A stretch of 64,000 nt of DNA from Ferranicluibacter rubi. GTDB lineage: Bacteria; Pseudomonadota; Alphaproteobacteria; Rhizobiales; Rhizobiaceae. How positions within the stretch are numbered: the stretch's first letter is position 1; every line of letters begins with the position of its first letter. The position numbers and the translations under genes were made by a program. Shown here piece by piece: positions 47,283 to 56,052 of this stretch. Below the pieces are notes generated by a model, which saw only the letters and a list, made by a program, of their open reading frames with translations, was not told the origin of the DNA and ran no database searches. The stretch covers positions 518,333-582,332 of the forward strand of contig NZ_JAANCM010000002.1 of assembly GCF_011603255.1 (NCBI RefSeq), in the 5' to 3' direction.

Positions 47283-47451
47283 AATGGCTACAGTCTTTCC
47301 GATAACCGGAAGAGTTCGTCAAGCCGGAGCGGACCGGGATTAACCGTTCCCGTAAAGCTTAATAACAGCTTCTCGTTGCAAGAACGCAACCCGGGGGCGA
47401 TAGAGAGACTGTCGATCCGCATATCGACGATTTTCATGACCCAGTCCTTTA

Positions 47452-47476
47452 GCCTCTCTCCCTCAAAGAGAGAGGC
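47452..47476. terminator. Perfect 9-bp hairpin, possible terminator
   Basis: GCCTCTCTC-N7-GAGAGAGGC, 17 bases after the DUF2188 stop. The stem is strong but the following leftward sequence has no clear T-run, so termination is only a suggestion. Confidence 0.35.
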
Positions 47477-47493
47477 GCCATTCCTTTCGACCT

Positions 47494-47739
47494 TTATCCT
47501 TTGTCCTCGACGACGGCTTCCGGGCGATCTCCTCCGCTGGCATGTTCATCATGCCACTGGCCAGAGGCGTCCTGAAAGCTGATCTCTTCATCCGATCCGC
47601 CGACCTGCTGCTCGGCAGCCGCAGCCTTTGCAGCGCGCAAGGCATGCTCATGCGTCGGAAAACTTTCCGAGAAGACGTCTCCGACCTTGTAGGCCCATCC
47701 GCCGTCGTGCTCGACGATCTCGTAAACGACCTTAACCAT
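47494..47739 (-). CDS. DUF2188-like small protein
   Basis: 81-residue protein MVKVVYEIVEHDGGWAYKVG with VFSESFPTHEHALRAAKAAA following, matching the DUF2188 pattern (a short beta-strand/helix domain that begins with a GGW-type motif). The C-terminal 30 residues are acidic and probably disordered. A GGGAGAC site lies 6 bases before the ATG. Role is unknown. It is divergent from the metallophosphoesterase. A longer frame upstream runs antisense to that gene and is not credible. Confidence 0.85.
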   Translation of the reverse strand: MVKVVYEIVEHDGGWAYKVGDVFSESFPTHEHALRAAKAAAAEQQVGGSDEEISFQDASGQWHDEHASGGDRPEAVVEDKG

Positions 47740-47904
47740 GCTTGTCTCCCTAACTTGCTGTTGAGGCGGTTCTTGCCTGCCGGGGTAACGGGCAACGGGC
47801 GGCGATCGTTCCCGTGAGGCGAGACCTCCAGCTTTTGCGCCGGCAAAGGTTCGTGCTAGCAGTGGCTCCACAACGCGTGGCGAAAGGCAGGGGAGGAGAT
47901 GACG

Positions 47905-49023
47905 ATGCGGTATTCCGGCGGAGATGGTTTTGGCGGACAAGTCAGTTTGCCTTGTATCACCTTGGTGATGATCCTGCTGGTTTCCTCTCCGGCGCTGGCG
48001 CAGCAGGCACCCACGGATGTGACCTTCGTCTTCGCCACCGATGTCCATGCTTGCCGCATGGCGGAAGGCCTGTCGCCGGATTGCGAGCAAGAGGGCAAGA
48101 CGGATGCGGCTCTGCTGCGGCATATCCGGGCGTTGAACGCTCTTCCCATGCAGGTCTGGCCTGCGACGGTCGCGGGAACGTCGAGCGGGCTTGTCGGCGC
48201 TGGCCGGCTGCTCGGCGAACCCGCCGGTCTCGTCATGGGCGGCGACATTACCGACGATGGCGGCGGGCAGGTCGCGGTGCCGGGCGAGGGGTGGCAGCTG
48301 CGCCAGTTCAGCCAGCGCTATGCGCAGGGTACGGACGCGCAGCATGTGCATATGCCGGTCTATGTGGGGCTCGGAAATCACGATCTCGATCAGGATGGCC
48401 CGCCGAGCCATCCGGACTGGTACCGGCGGGAGCTTCGCGACTACGTCGAGGTCAACCATCGCCCGAGCGTCTTCTTCACGCCGTCCATTCCCGCCGACAA
48501 CTACGATGTGGATTCGGACAACTACTCTTGGAACTGGGGCCGGTTGCATCTCGTGCAGCTCCAGCGCTTCGGCGGCGACGACCGGAAGGGGGCCGTCAGC
48601 GGGCTGGACTGGCTGAAGAAGGATCTGGCGACAGCCGCGGCGGACGGCCGCCCCGTGGTGCTGTTCCAGCATTACGGATGGGACACGTTTTCCATCGAGC
48701 GCTGGGATGCCGGTCACGAGACCTTCGACGATCAGGGAACGGGCGACCCGCACTGGTGGAGCGAGGCCGAACGTGCCGTACTTCTGGAAACGCTCAAGGG
48801 ATACAACGTCATCGGCATCTTCCACGGGCACGAGCACGATACGCCGATGGCCTACAAGGCTGGCGGCATCGACGTTTTCAAGCCGAAAGCAGCCTTCAAG
48901 GGCGGCTTCGCAGTCGTCCGAGTGACCGATACGGCCATGGACGTGGTCCTCGGGGAAGCTTCAGACGATCAGGGCGGGGTAACGTTCACGACCGCCTTCT
49001 CGAAAAGCCTTGCGGATAAGTAG
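47905..49023 (+). CDS. Exported calcineurin-like metallophosphoesterase
   Basis: About 372-residue phosphoesterase, substrate unknown. A signal peptide (about residues 10-32, CITLVMILLVSSPALAQQ) sends it to the periplasm. The dimetal motifs are visible in order: ATDVHACR (DxH), GGDITDD (GDxxD), LGNHDLD (GNHD), FQHYGWD and FHGHEHD (GHxH). I chose the ATG at 47905 since the GGGAGGAG site is too near the ATG at 47899. It faces away from DUF2188 and towards the DUF606 genes, so it is its own transcript. Confidence 0.88.
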   Translation: MRYSGGDGFGGQVSLPCITLVMILLVSSPALAQQAPTDVTFVFATDVHACRMAEGLSPDCEQEGKTDAALLRHIRALNALPMQVWPATVAGTSSGLVGAGRLLGEPAGLVMGGDITDDGGGQVAVPGEGWQLRQFSQRYAQGTDAQHVHMPVYVGLGNHDLDQDGPPSHPDWYRRELRDYVEVNHRPSVFFTPSIPADNYDVDSDNYSWNWGRLHLVQLQRFGGDDRKGAVSGLDWLKKDLATAAADGRPVVLFQHYGWDTFSIERWDAGHETFDDQGTGDPHWWSEAERAVLLETLKGYNVIGIFHGHEHDTPMAYKAGGIDVFKPKAAFKGGFAVVRVTDTAMDVVLGEASDDQGGVTFTTAFSKSLADK

Positions 49024-49035
49024 CAGGCGCACCTC

Positions 49036-49464
49036 TCACGCCCGTCGCTTGCCCTGCGACAGCGCGATACCGGCCAGCACCAGGACGACGCCGAGCGCCG
49101 TCGGCCCGAGAGCCGTCGGGACCGACAGAGCGAGGTCGAGGACGACGCCCGACACCATCTGCCCGCCGATCATCATCAGCGCCGTGTTGACAGCGCCGAT
49201 CCGGGCGATGACCCAGCTTCCCGCAGCGACGAAGACAACGCCGATCGGCCCGCCGAGATAGTCGTACCACGGCACCTGTGCGGCACCGGCCGGCAGCAGG
49301 TCGCCGAGGATGAGGCCGAGAACCGTCAGGAAGGCGAAGCCGACGATGTGGTTCCAAAAGGAAGCGATCAGCGGAGAGGTCGACAGGCTCAGCCGCCCGT
49401 TGATCTGGCGGCTGATGCCGATGAGGACGCCGGCCGAGCAGGCAAGAAGGATCGCGACGATCAT
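49036..49464 (-). CDS. DUF606 (YdcZ-type) DMT-family membrane protein, second of pair
   Basis: 142-residue integral membrane protein with about five predicted helices. MIVAILLACSAGVLIGISRQ and INGRLS fit the DUF606 repeat; the Asn-Gly-Arg segment is typical. Members act as pairs in transport of unknown small molecules. It overlaps its partner by 4 bases (ATGA), implying a hetero-complex. No other gene is in the unit. Confidence 0.85.
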   Translation of the reverse strand: MIVAILLACSAGVLIGISRQINGRLSLSTSPLIASFWNHIVGFAFLTVLGLILGDLLPAGAAQVPWYDYLGGPIGVVFVAAGSWVIARIGAVNTALMMIGGQMVSGVVLDLALSVPTALGPTALGVVLVLAGIALSQGKRRA

Positions 49465-49949
49465 GCGGCACTCCGTCCTTGGAGGATGATGAGCGCGCTT
49501 CCGGCCAGAATAAGCGCGAGGGCGCCAAGATTGCGGATCGTCAACCGCCGCTTCGCCATCCCGAACAGACCCCAGTGATCCGCCGCGAGGCTGAAGATCG
49601 CCTGTCCCGACAGGCCGAGCGCCAGCGTACCGGCAAGGGCCAGCGGCGAGTTCACGGCGGTGGAGGTCAGCATGACCGTTGCAGCACCGGAGATGCCGCC
49701 GAGATAGGCCCAGAGCGGCGCTGGAGGCTGCCCCACCGGTTTCACGCGGTCGCGCCGGTAGAGAAGGCCGAGAAAGACGAGGGCGGCGACCGTGCCGGTG
49801 CCGTGCGCCGTCCAAGAGGAAAAGAGCGGGTTGCCGTAGCGGGCGAGTTCGCCGTTGAAATGCACCATCAACGTCAACAATCCGCCGGTCGCAAAGGCGG
49901 CAAGGAAGACGAGAGGACGCGGATTGTCGATGGGCGCGGTGGAGGTCAT
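49461..49949 (-). CDS. DUF606 (YdcZ-type) DMT-family membrane protein, first of pair
   Basis: 162-residue protein with about five helices, e.g. PLVFLAAFATGGLLTLMVHF and FNGELARYG, a variant of the DUF606 repeat, then GGISGAATVMLTSTAVNSPL. I chose the ATG at 49949; an ATG 33 bases upstream is an alternative with a similar weak ribosome binding site. It precedes the second DUF606 gene with a 4-base overlap. Likely exporter or importer of a small metabolite, unspecified. Confidence 0.83.
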   Translation of the reverse strand: MTSTAPIDNPRPLVFLAAFATGGLLTLMVHFNGELARYGNPLFSSWTAHGTGTVAALVFLGLLYRRDRVKPVGQPPAPLWAYLGGISGAATVMLTSTAVNSPLALAGTLALGLSGQAIFSLAADHWGLFGMAKRRLTIRNLGALALILAGSALIILQGRSAA

Positions 49950-50049
49950 GACGGTCCCGGAAAGGCGATGCGGATGCGCCATACGTCTGCGATCCCTCAG
50001 AGTCGCGCAAGCCCGATCATCGCTATTCCGGTTTCGGACGAAAACACAA

Positions 50050-50081
50050 AAGGCCGTCCGCAGGACACTGCGGACGGCCTT
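50050..50081 (-). terminator. Rho-independent terminator of wrbA
   Basis: AAGGCCGTCCGCAG/CTGCGGACGGCCTT 14-bp stem with a 4-base loop, followed leftward by TTTTGTGTTTT; 28 bases behind the wrbA stop. Confidence 0.93.
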
Positions 50082-50108
50082 CGCATGGCCTTGGGAGGCT
50101 GTTTTCGA

Positions 50109-50708
50109 TCAGGAGGTCAGCTTGGCCGCGATCTTGGCGACGTGAGCGCCTTGGAAGCGCGCACCTTCGAGTTCGACCTCGGAGGGCATGCGCGAGCCGT
50201 CGCCGCCGGTGATCGTGGACGCGCCGTAAGGCGTGCCGCCCTTGATTTCCTCAAGGCCCATCTGGCCTTGGAAGGCATAGGGCAGGCCGACGACGACCAT
50301 GCCATGATGCAGAAGGGTGGGGATGAAGGAGAGAAGCGTCGATTCCTGGCCGCCATGCTGGGTGGCGGAGGAGGTGAAGGCCGAGCCGATCTTGCCGACC
50401 AGTGCGCCGGAGAACCACAGGCTGCCGGTCTGATCGATGAAGTTGCGCATCTGCGAGGCGAAGCCGCCGTAGCGGGTGCCGCATCCGAAGATGATCGCGT
50501 CGTAATCGGCCAGTTCCGCCGCCGTTGCAATCGGTGCGGCCTGATCCATCTTGTAGTGCGATGCCTTGGCGACATCATCGGGAACGAGCTCCGGCACGCG
50601 CTTTACGACGACGTCGGCGCCTTCTGCCTTCGCGCCTTCCGCGACCGCATAGGCCATGGCTTCGATGTGACCATAGGCCGAGTAGTAGAGAACCAGAACT
50701 TTTGCCAT
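50109..50708 (-). CDS. wrbA: NAD(P)H:quinone oxidoreductase, WrbA type
   Basis: Flavodoxin-like enzyme that reduces quinones by two electrons, protecting against redox cycling. The 199-residue protein starts [20 protein letters not shown] (FMN phosphate loop), has [20 protein letters not shown], and the [17 protein letters not shown] and GGSPYGAST-like ([17 protein letters not shown]) segments diagnostic of WrbA. I chose the ATG at 50708; the upstream frame adds nine doubtful residues. A terminator follows, and back-to-back promoter elements with palindromes lie upstream. Confidence 0.94.
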   Translation of the reverse strand: MAKVLVLYYSAYGHIEAMAYAVAEGAKAEGADVVVKRVPELVPDDVAKASHYKMDQAAPIATAAELADYDAIIFGCGTRYGGFASQMRNFIDQTGSLWFSGALVGKIGSAFTSSATQHGGQESTLLSFIPTLLHHGMVVVGLPYAFQGQMGLEEIKGGTPYGASTITGGDGSRMPSEVELEGARFQGAHVAKIAAKLTS

Positions 50709-50786
50709 CGTGATCTCCTCAAGGATGGGCGTCATTGCTTAGCGCCGCTTTACCACGTCGAGCGGGCGCTGTCAGAAATGCTTGGG

Positions 50787-50814
50787 ATAACAGACTGTTC
50801 ACTAATATTGACAA
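50787..50814 (-). promoter_or_regulatory. Probable wrbA promoter with palindrome over the -10
   Basis: TTGTCA-N16-TGTTAT on the minus strand (-35 at 50809-50814, -10 at 50787-50792). AACAG-A-CTGTT, a palindrome at 50789-50799, overlaps the -10 and could be a repressor site. On the other strand TTGACA at 50808-50813 offers a -35 for the cinA-like gene. Confidence 0.5.
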
Positions 50815-50815
50815 T

Positions 50816-50838
50816 GCATCGTTCGGGATGAACGATGC
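50816..50838. promoter_or_regulatory. Perfect 9-bp inverted repeat GCATCGTTC-N5-GAACGATGC
   Basis: Lies 24 bases before the cinA-like ATG, within the expected -10/start region of its promoter and just upstream of the wrbA -35. Likely an operator; the regulator is unknown. Confidence 0.5.
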
Positions 50839-50861
50839 GCGTTTTGACAAGGACATGCACG

Positions 50862-51614
50862 ATGACCACGGACACGATCGTAACGGCCGCCATGCTGGCC
50901 ATCGGCGACGAGCTTCTTTCCGGCCGGACCAAGGACAAGAACATCGGCCATCTCGCCGACCTTCTGACAATCTCCGGCATAGACCTGAAGGAGGTGCGAA
51001 TCGTCGCCGATGACGAGGAGGCGATCGTTGCCGCGCTGAACGGCCTTCGCGGCCATTACGATTACGTCTTCACATCCGGCGGCATCGGCCCGACCCACGA
51101 CGATATCACGGCCGATGCCGTGTCTCGCGCCTTCGGCGTCGAGTGCATCCACGATCCCGAAGCTATGACGTTGCTCGGCGACATGTATGCTCGCCGCAAC
51201 ATGGAGTTCACCGAAGCGCGCCGTCGCATGGCGCGGATGCCGAACGGCTCAACCCACATCCCGAATGCCGTCTCCACGGCTCCGGGCTTCGTCATCGGCA
51301 ATGTCCATGTCATGGCTGGGGTGCCGCAGGTGTTCCAGGCGATGCTCGAAGCCGTCCTGCCAACCCTGAAGACGGGTGCCACAGTGCTCTCCCGCTCCGT
51401 CCAGTCGCCGTTCGGCGAGGGCGATATCGGCGGTCCGCTCGGCGAGGTCCAGAAGGCGCATCCGGAAACGAGTATCGGCTCCTATCCGAAGTTCGACGGA
51501 ACGTCCTTCTCGACGGAACTCGTCATCCGCGCCCGAGACGCGGCTATTCTGGTCGCAGCGGAAGCCGATGTGAGGGCCATGCTGGACGGCATCGCCGCGA
51601 GCCGGCGGACGTAG
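50862..51614 (+). CDS. CinA-like molybdopterin-binding-fold protein
   Basis: 250-residue stand-alone molybdopterin-binding (MoCF) domain of the competence/damage-inducible CinA family, without the C-terminal amidohydrolase part. It shows AAMLAIGDELLSGRTKDKN near the start and FTSGGIGPTHDDITADAVSR near residue 75. I chose the ATG at 50862 (MTTDTIV) with AAGGA upstream. CinA enzymes hydrolyse pyrophosphates such as FAD or ADP-ribose; whether this short form does so is unknown. It is divergent from wrbA and shares the control region. Confidence 0.87.
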   Translation: MTTDTIVTAAMLAIGDELLSGRTKDKNIGHLADLLTISGIDLKEVRIVADDEEAIVAALNGLRGHYDYVFTSGGIGPTHDDITADAVSRAFGVECIHDPEAMTLLGDMYARRNMEFTEARRRMARMPNGSTHIPNAVSTAPGFVIGNVHVMAGVPQVFQAMLEAVLPTLKTGATVLSRSVQSPFGEGDIGGPLGEVQKAHPETSIGSYPKFDGTSFSTELVIRARDAAILVAAEADVRAMLDGIAASRRT

Positions 51615-51675
51615 AGCTTTCCTTTACGACAGTATTGTCCCGACGGCGAAGCGAGGACGCTTCGCCTGGAAATGC

Positions 51676-52404
51676 CTAGCCCATCGTCGCGAGAATTCCG
51701 GGCACGGCGGAGAGATCCGCTGCCTGGAAGAATCGCGAATCGCCTTCCGGCGTCTCTGCATGTTCGTGGATCCATGTTAGGTCGTGCGGAATGAAGATGG
51801 CGGATGCGCCCGCGCCGAGAACCGGCAGGATATCGGATTTCAGCGAGTTTCCGATCATGACGCAGCGGCCCGGCTCCATGCCGTGCCGGGCGAAGATGCC
51901 TCTGTAGATGCCTTCCGTCTTGTGGCTGACGATTTCTATGCCGTCGAAGAACGGCCCGAGGCCGGATGCAGCCAGCTTGCGTTCCTGATCAAACAGGTCG
52001 CCCTTCGTGATCAGGACCAGCCTGTACCGGCCGGAGAGCGCATCCAGCGTCTCGCGCGCCGATGGCAGCAGGTCCACCGGGTGGCGCAGCATCTCGCGGC
52101 CGATCTCCAGAATGCGGCCGACGACATGTCCGGGCAGTTCGCCGTCTGTCAGTTCCAGCGCCGTCTCGATCATCGACAGGGTGAAGCCCTTGATGCCGAA
52201 GCCGTAGAGCGCGAGATTGCGCCGCTCTGCCGCCAGCAGGCGTTCCGAAAGAACGGCGGCTTCGCAGTGATCCGCAAGCAGCGCGACGAAAGCCTCCTCG
52301 GTCAGTCGGTAGAACTGCTCGTTCTGCCACAGAGTATCGTCCGCATCGAACCCGACCAGCAGCGCGCCGGTATCCGACAGCGACGAGCTTGCCACGATCG
52401 TCAA
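51676..52404 (-). CDS. HAD-superfamily hydrolase
   Basis: About 242-residue phosphatase-like protein. The nucleophile motif is FDADDTLWQNE near residue 20 (DxD), VLITKGDLFD supplies the Thr/Lys motif II to III region, and GNSLKSDILPVLGAG holds the C-terminal Asp motif. It starts with TTG in a TTGA overlap with the preceding gene; a GTG three codons later is also possible. Substrate is not predictable. Confidence 0.85.
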   Translation of the reverse strand: MTIVASSSLSDTGALLVGFDADDTLWQNEQFYRLTEEAFVALLADHCEAAVLSERLLAAERRNLALYGFGIKGFTLSMIETALELTDGELPGHVVGRILEIGREMLRHPVDLLPSARETLDALSGRYRLVLITKGDLFDQERKLAASGLGPFFDGIEIVSHKTEGIYRGIFARHGMEPGRCVMIGNSLKSDILPVLGAGASAIFIPHDLTWIHEHAETPEGDSRFFQAADLSAVPGILATMG

Positions 52405-53003
52405 GGCGCGGCCGCGATCGAGAAGGGCAGATCGACCGCCGCCGTCCTTCCGGAATTCGTATCATCGAGGTGATAGCGCAGCACGTAGCTGCCGACGGGC
52501 GCTTCGCTGACATCCAGCGTCAGGGTCGCGAAGATTTCCGCATTCTTGCTGACGCCGGTGAAGGTGAAGTTTCCGAAGGCCTTCTGGCTGCCGAGAACGG
52601 TGCCGCCGGCATCCAGCAGGTCGAAATCGACCGTGAATCGTGTCTCCATCTTGTCAGGCACTTGCGCCGGCTTCCAGGTCAGCCCCATGGGTTCTAAATA
52701 GGCTACGATCTTTTCGCCCGGCTTGAAGATGCTGTTGGGGCGCGGCTCGAACATGCCGAAGCCGGATGGGTCGCTCGCCACGAAGGTTGCCGTGCCCACG
52801 GCGAAAGGCAGGCCGGCCGAGAAGTCGCTGACGGCATTCCGGATGGCCGCGCGGGCACCCGCAACATCGCCGGCGGCGGCCATCTGCTCGGCACGGGTGG
52901 CGGCATCCACCAACGGGCCGGCGAGAGCGCCGCCGACAGGCAGGATGCCCAGAACCAGTGTCGCAAGACCGAACGCTCGCGCCGTTTTGAAAATCGACTG
53001 CAT
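52401..53003 (-). CDS. Exported hypothetical protein, 200 residues
   Basis: Unknown function. MQSIFKTARAFGLATLVLGI and the following region form a signal peptide, cleaved probably after GGALAG, so it is periplasmic. The rest has beta-strand character, with FGMFEPRPNSIFKPGEKIVA and FTVDFDLLDAGGTV, resembling a small exported Ig-like or DUF fold, but no family is recognised. GGGGGA and GGGAGAG upstream support the ATG at 53003. It overlaps the HAD gene by 4 bases, so the two are coupled. Confidence 0.7.
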   Translation of the reverse strand: MQSIFKTARAFGLATLVLGILPVGGALAGPLVDAATRAEQMAAAGDVAGARAAIRNAVSDFSAGLPFAVGTATFVASDPSGFGMFEPRPNSIFKPGEKIVAYLEPMGLTWKPAQVPDKMETRFTVDFDLLDAGGTVLGSQKAFGNFTFTGVSKNAEIFATLTLDVSEAPVGSYVLRYHLDDTNSGRTAAVDLPFSIAAAP

Positions 53004-53234
53004 TTCCCCCACTCTCCCAAAGCTTCAGCGGCATCATCCAACCGACGCCACCCGGCATAACTGCCTGACCTCGCACGAAGTTTCGCAATTTGCGGGAACG
53101 AGTCAAGCCTCGTCGAGCGACCTTTCCGCCGCATGGCATCCGCGAGCGGTCTGTGGCATAGCATCCTGCACAGAGACGGGTGTCGTCGGGCGGGATTCCA
53201 TCGCGAATGCGCCGGGAACAGCAAGGACAGAACG

Positions 53235-54488
53235 ATGAGCTTCACGCAGGATGTGGACACGGCAGCGCTGGCGCTGCGCGATCTCTTTCCCGAAACGCCC
53301 TTGCAGTTCAACGATCACCTGAGCGCCCGATACGGCGCGAAGATCTACCTCAAGCGCGAGGATCTCTCGCCCGTTCGCTCCTACAAGATCCGTGGCGCGT
53401 TCAACTTCTTCCGCAAGGCCATTGCGGCCGGTGTGCGGGACCGGATCTTCGTCTGCGCATCCGCCGGCAATCACGCCCAGGGCTTCGCGTTCGTCTGCCG
53501 CCATTTCGGGGTCGAAGGCATCGTGTTCATGCCGGTGACGACGCCGCAGCAGAAGATCGACAAGACGCGCATGTTCGGCGGTCCGTTCATCACCATCAAG
53601 CTCGTCGGCGACATTTTCGACCAGTGCTACAAGGCGGCGCGAGATCATGTGGAAGCGACCGGCGGCATGATGGTGCCGCCCTTCGACCATGCCGATATCA
53701 TCGAGGGGCAGGCGACCGTCGCTGCGGAAGTCGCGACTCAATTGCCCGAAGGCGTCGTGCCCGACATGGTGATCATGCCGGTCGGCGGCGGCGGCCTCTC
53801 CGCCGGCATGACCGGCTATTTCGCCGGCAAGGTCGATCCGAACGGCTTCGTCTTCTGCGAGCCGGAAGGCGCGCCGAGCCTCAAGCGCAGCCTGGAAACG
53901 GGCGCCGTGGTGACGCTGGAGCAGGTCGATAACTTTGTGGACGGCGCCGCCGTCGGCCGCATCGGCGACCTGAACTTCGAGCGCCTGAAGCACTTTTCGG
54001 CAAGCCAAACGCTTCTTCTGCCCGAAAACGCGATCTGCGTAACCATCACCGAGATGCTCAACCTCGAGGGTGTCGTGCTGGAGCCGGCAGGCGCCCTCGC
54101 TATCACCGCGCTTGCTGAACTGGACGCGGCGCAGCTTGCCGGAAAGACCATCGTGGCCGTCGTCTCCGGCGGCAATTTCGACTTCGAGCGCCTGCCCGAC
54201 GTCAAGGAACGCGCGATGCGGCATCTCGGGCTGAAGAAGTACTACATCCTGCGCATGGCGCAGCGGCCCGGCGCGCTGAAAGATTTTCTCGGCCTGCTCG
54301 GTGAGGAAGACGATATCGCCCGCTTCGAATATTTGAAGAAGTCCGCGCGCAACTTCGGCTCGATCCTCATCGGCATCGAAACCAAGCGACCTGAAAACTT
54401 CCCCAAGCTGATGACGGCCTTCGATGCCGCAGGCTTGAAATATCAGGACATCACCGACAACGATATCCTGTCGAACCTCGTTATCTGA
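53235..54488 (+). CDS. ilvA: Threonine dehydratase (biosynthetic, short form)
   Basis: PLP enzyme converting threonine to 2-oxobutanoate for isoleucine synthesis. The 417-residue protein shows KREDLSPVRSYKIRGAFNF with the PLP Lys, CASAGNHAQGFAFVCRHFG, and the PLP phosphate loop PVGGGGLSAGM. A C-terminal regulatory ACT-like domain (from about residue 335, KKYYILRMAQRPGALKDFLG) is present in one copy, so this is the short form. I chose the ATG at 53235; the frame extends upstream without sense. Catabolic serine/threonine use remains possible. Confidence 0.92.
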   Translation: MSFTQDVDTAALALRDLFPETPLQFNDHLSARYGAKIYLKREDLSPVRSYKIRGAFNFFRKAIAAGVRDRIFVCASAGNHAQGFAFVCRHFGVEGIVFMPVTTPQQKIDKTRMFGGPFITIKLVGDIFDQCYKAARDHVEATGGMMVPPFDHADIIEGQATVAAEVATQLPEGVVPDMVIMPVGGGGLSAGMTGYFAGKVDPNGFVFCEPEGAPSLKRSLETGAVVTLEQVDNFVDGAAVGRIGDLNFERLKHFSASQTLLLPENAICVTITEMLNLEGVVLEPAGALAITALAELDAAQLAGKTIVAVVSGGNFDFERLPDVKERAMRHLGLKKYYILRMAQRPGALKDFLGLLGEEDDIARFEYLKKSARNFGSILIGIETKRPENFPKLMTAFDAAGLKYQDITDNDILSNLVI

Positions 54489-54536
54489 TCGTTTACGGAC
54501 TTTGACAACGACGGGAGAGGAGGCTAAATCTTTTCC

Positions 54537-54851
54537 ATGGCATCGTTTTTCTCCCGTCTTTTCGGCCGCTCCTCGTCCGACACCGCTCCTGAAGCCGCCT
54601 CCGGCTCGACCGAAGCCTATGGCGATTGCCTGATCCGGGCGACGCCGATGAAGGAGGGCAGCCAGTACAGGCTATCCGGCGTCATCGAGAAAGAGGTGGG
54701 CGGTCAGAAACTGTCGCGCAGCTTCATCCGTGCCGACATGTTCTCGTCAACGGACGAAGCCTCGTCTGCGGCCCTGCGCAAAGCGCATCAGATTATCGAC
54801 GAAAACGGCCCCTCGCTGTTCTCGGACGGCGCTGCCGCCCGGCAGGTCTGA
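54537..54851 (+). CDS. HlyU-family protein
   Basis: 104-residue protein with MASFFSRLFGRSSSDTAPEA and the core YGDCLIRATPMKEGSQYRLS, then SRSFIRADMFSSTDEASSAA, which match the HlyU family named after a Vibrio virulence regulator. No recognisable DNA-binding motif is visible, so the regulator label is by homology. It follows ilvA by 48 bases. GGGAGAGGAGG upstream supports the start, though spaced long. Confidence 0.85.
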   Translation: MASFFSRLFGRSSSDTAPEAASGSTEAYGDCLIRATPMKEGSQYRLSGVIEKEVGGQKLSRSFIRADMFSSTDEASSAALRKAHQIIDENGPSLFSDGAAARQV

Positions 54852-54855
54852 TCCG

Positions 54856-55329
54856 TCAGGCTGCGCGGTCTATCCGGCAGTGATAGCAATTGTTGCGCGA
54901 CGAGCGCACATGCACATAGGCAATGTCTGGACGCTCCAGAATGTGCGACGCTCGGTCGATGATATCGGCCGTCGGCGTGACTGCGCCTGACCCGTAGACG
55001 ATCCGATCGGCGTGGTCATAGCCCCTGACGATGTAATCCGGACTACTTAAGATCGGCGGCAGGCATTCCTCCGCGACATAGCGCGCGCACGGCGTGGCAT
55101 GCAGCAAGATCGGCCCTGTCTCTGCAAAGGCCTGCGGCGTTGGAAACGCGCGGTAAGCAAAGAGCAGGGCAGGCTCGTCGCCTGCGATATGTTCAAGACA
55201 ATGCCGGCACGGGTTGCCGTCGCCATCCGATACGAAGCGTTCCGGCGTGATGCCGTAAGCGTCGGCACCACCGTTCCAGATATGCATCGCATCGTCGGTC
55301 GGCATGGCGGTAAAGCGGATCTTCGTCAT
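54856..55329 (-). CDS. DUF1203 protein
   Basis: 157-residue cytoplasmic protein of unknown function. MTKIRFTAMPTDDAMHIWNG is the N terminus; the core includes DGDGNPCRHCLEHIAGDEPA with a CxxC pair, and the C terminus CYHCRIDRAA has another CxxC-like pair. A strong AAGGAGA site supports the ATG at 55329. Metal binding by the cysteines is possible. It is convergent with the HlyU-like gene (gap 4 bases). Confidence 0.85.
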   Translation of the reverse strand: MTKIRFTAMPTDDAMHIWNGGADAYGITPERFVSDGDGNPCRHCLEHIAGDEPALLFAYRAFPTPQAFAETGPILLHATPCARYVAEECLPPILSSPDYIVRGYDHADRIVYGSGAVTPTADIIDRASHILERPDIAYVHVRSSRNNCYHCRIDRAA

Positions 55330-55405
55330 GATGGTCTCCTTGCTGATTGCAAGGATCATGACGAGACAGACGCGCTGCCGACACCCGTTTCCGGACGGTT
55401 TGCCG

Positions 55406-56032
55406 TCAGAGCTTCCTAACGAGGTCGAGCATTTCGTCTTCGGTCAGCGGCACGAGCTCGCCTTCTCGCGTCGCGACCGGGGAGAAGCCGAATCGCTGGT
55501 AGAGCTGAATGGCGCGAGGGTGGTCGAGATTGTTCGTCTGGACCTTGACCACCTTCGGGCCATAGCTCCAACAGCCATAGAGCGCCTGTAACAGGAACCA
55601 CTTGCCAAGACCGAGGCCGAGGGCACGCTCGAAGAGACCGAAATGCGTCAACTCGACAGTGTCGTCATCCACATGCAGGACTTCGAAGAAGCCGGCGGGG
55701 GCGCCGTTGACATAGAGCACGGTCACGCAGTTGCGTTTGTCGTGCAGAACCGCAGCCAGCGCCTCGTCGTCGAGACGCAGGCGATCGACCCAATGCCAGC
55801 GGCGGCCGACCTGCAGATAGAGGAACCGGTAATAGGCGGGCGGGATATCGACCACGCGCATCAGCGCCGTCTGGATATTGACCGGAAACGGCAGGCTCTG
55901 CTTCGGCGCTGCCGTCATCTCCAGTTCGGTGATGTGAATCGTGGCCGGCTGTCCCGGCACGAGCGTAATCCCGGCATCCACCGGTGCGTTGGTTTCCGTC
56001 CCATTTGCTGCGACTGCGTCTACCAATTCCAT
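55406..56032 (-). CDS. GNAT-family N-acetyltransferase
   Basis: 208-residue enzyme. The acetyl-CoA-binding pattern is ALGLGLGKWFLLQALYGCWS (about residue 140) after FEVLHVDDDTVELTHFGLF, with LYQRFGFSPVATREGELVPL near the end. The N-terminal 60 residues (polar then PFPVNIQTALM) are unusual. It transfers acetyl to an unknown amine. It is last in the leftward cluster after cysK-alaX-sseA, starting 20 bases behind sseA, probably co-transcribed. Confidence 0.85.
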   Translation of the reverse strand: MELVDAVAANGTETNAPVDAGITLVPGQPATIHITELEMTAAPKQSLPFPVNIQTALMRVVDIPPAYYRFLYLQVGRRWHWVDRLRLDDEALAAVLHDKRNCVTVLYVNGAPAGFFEVLHVDDDTVELTHFGLFERALGLGLGKWFLLQALYGCWSYGPKVVKVQTNNLDHPRAIQLYQRFGFSPVATREGELVPLTEDEMLDLVRKL

Positions 56033-56052
56033 GCGTGTTCCACTCTTCCCGT

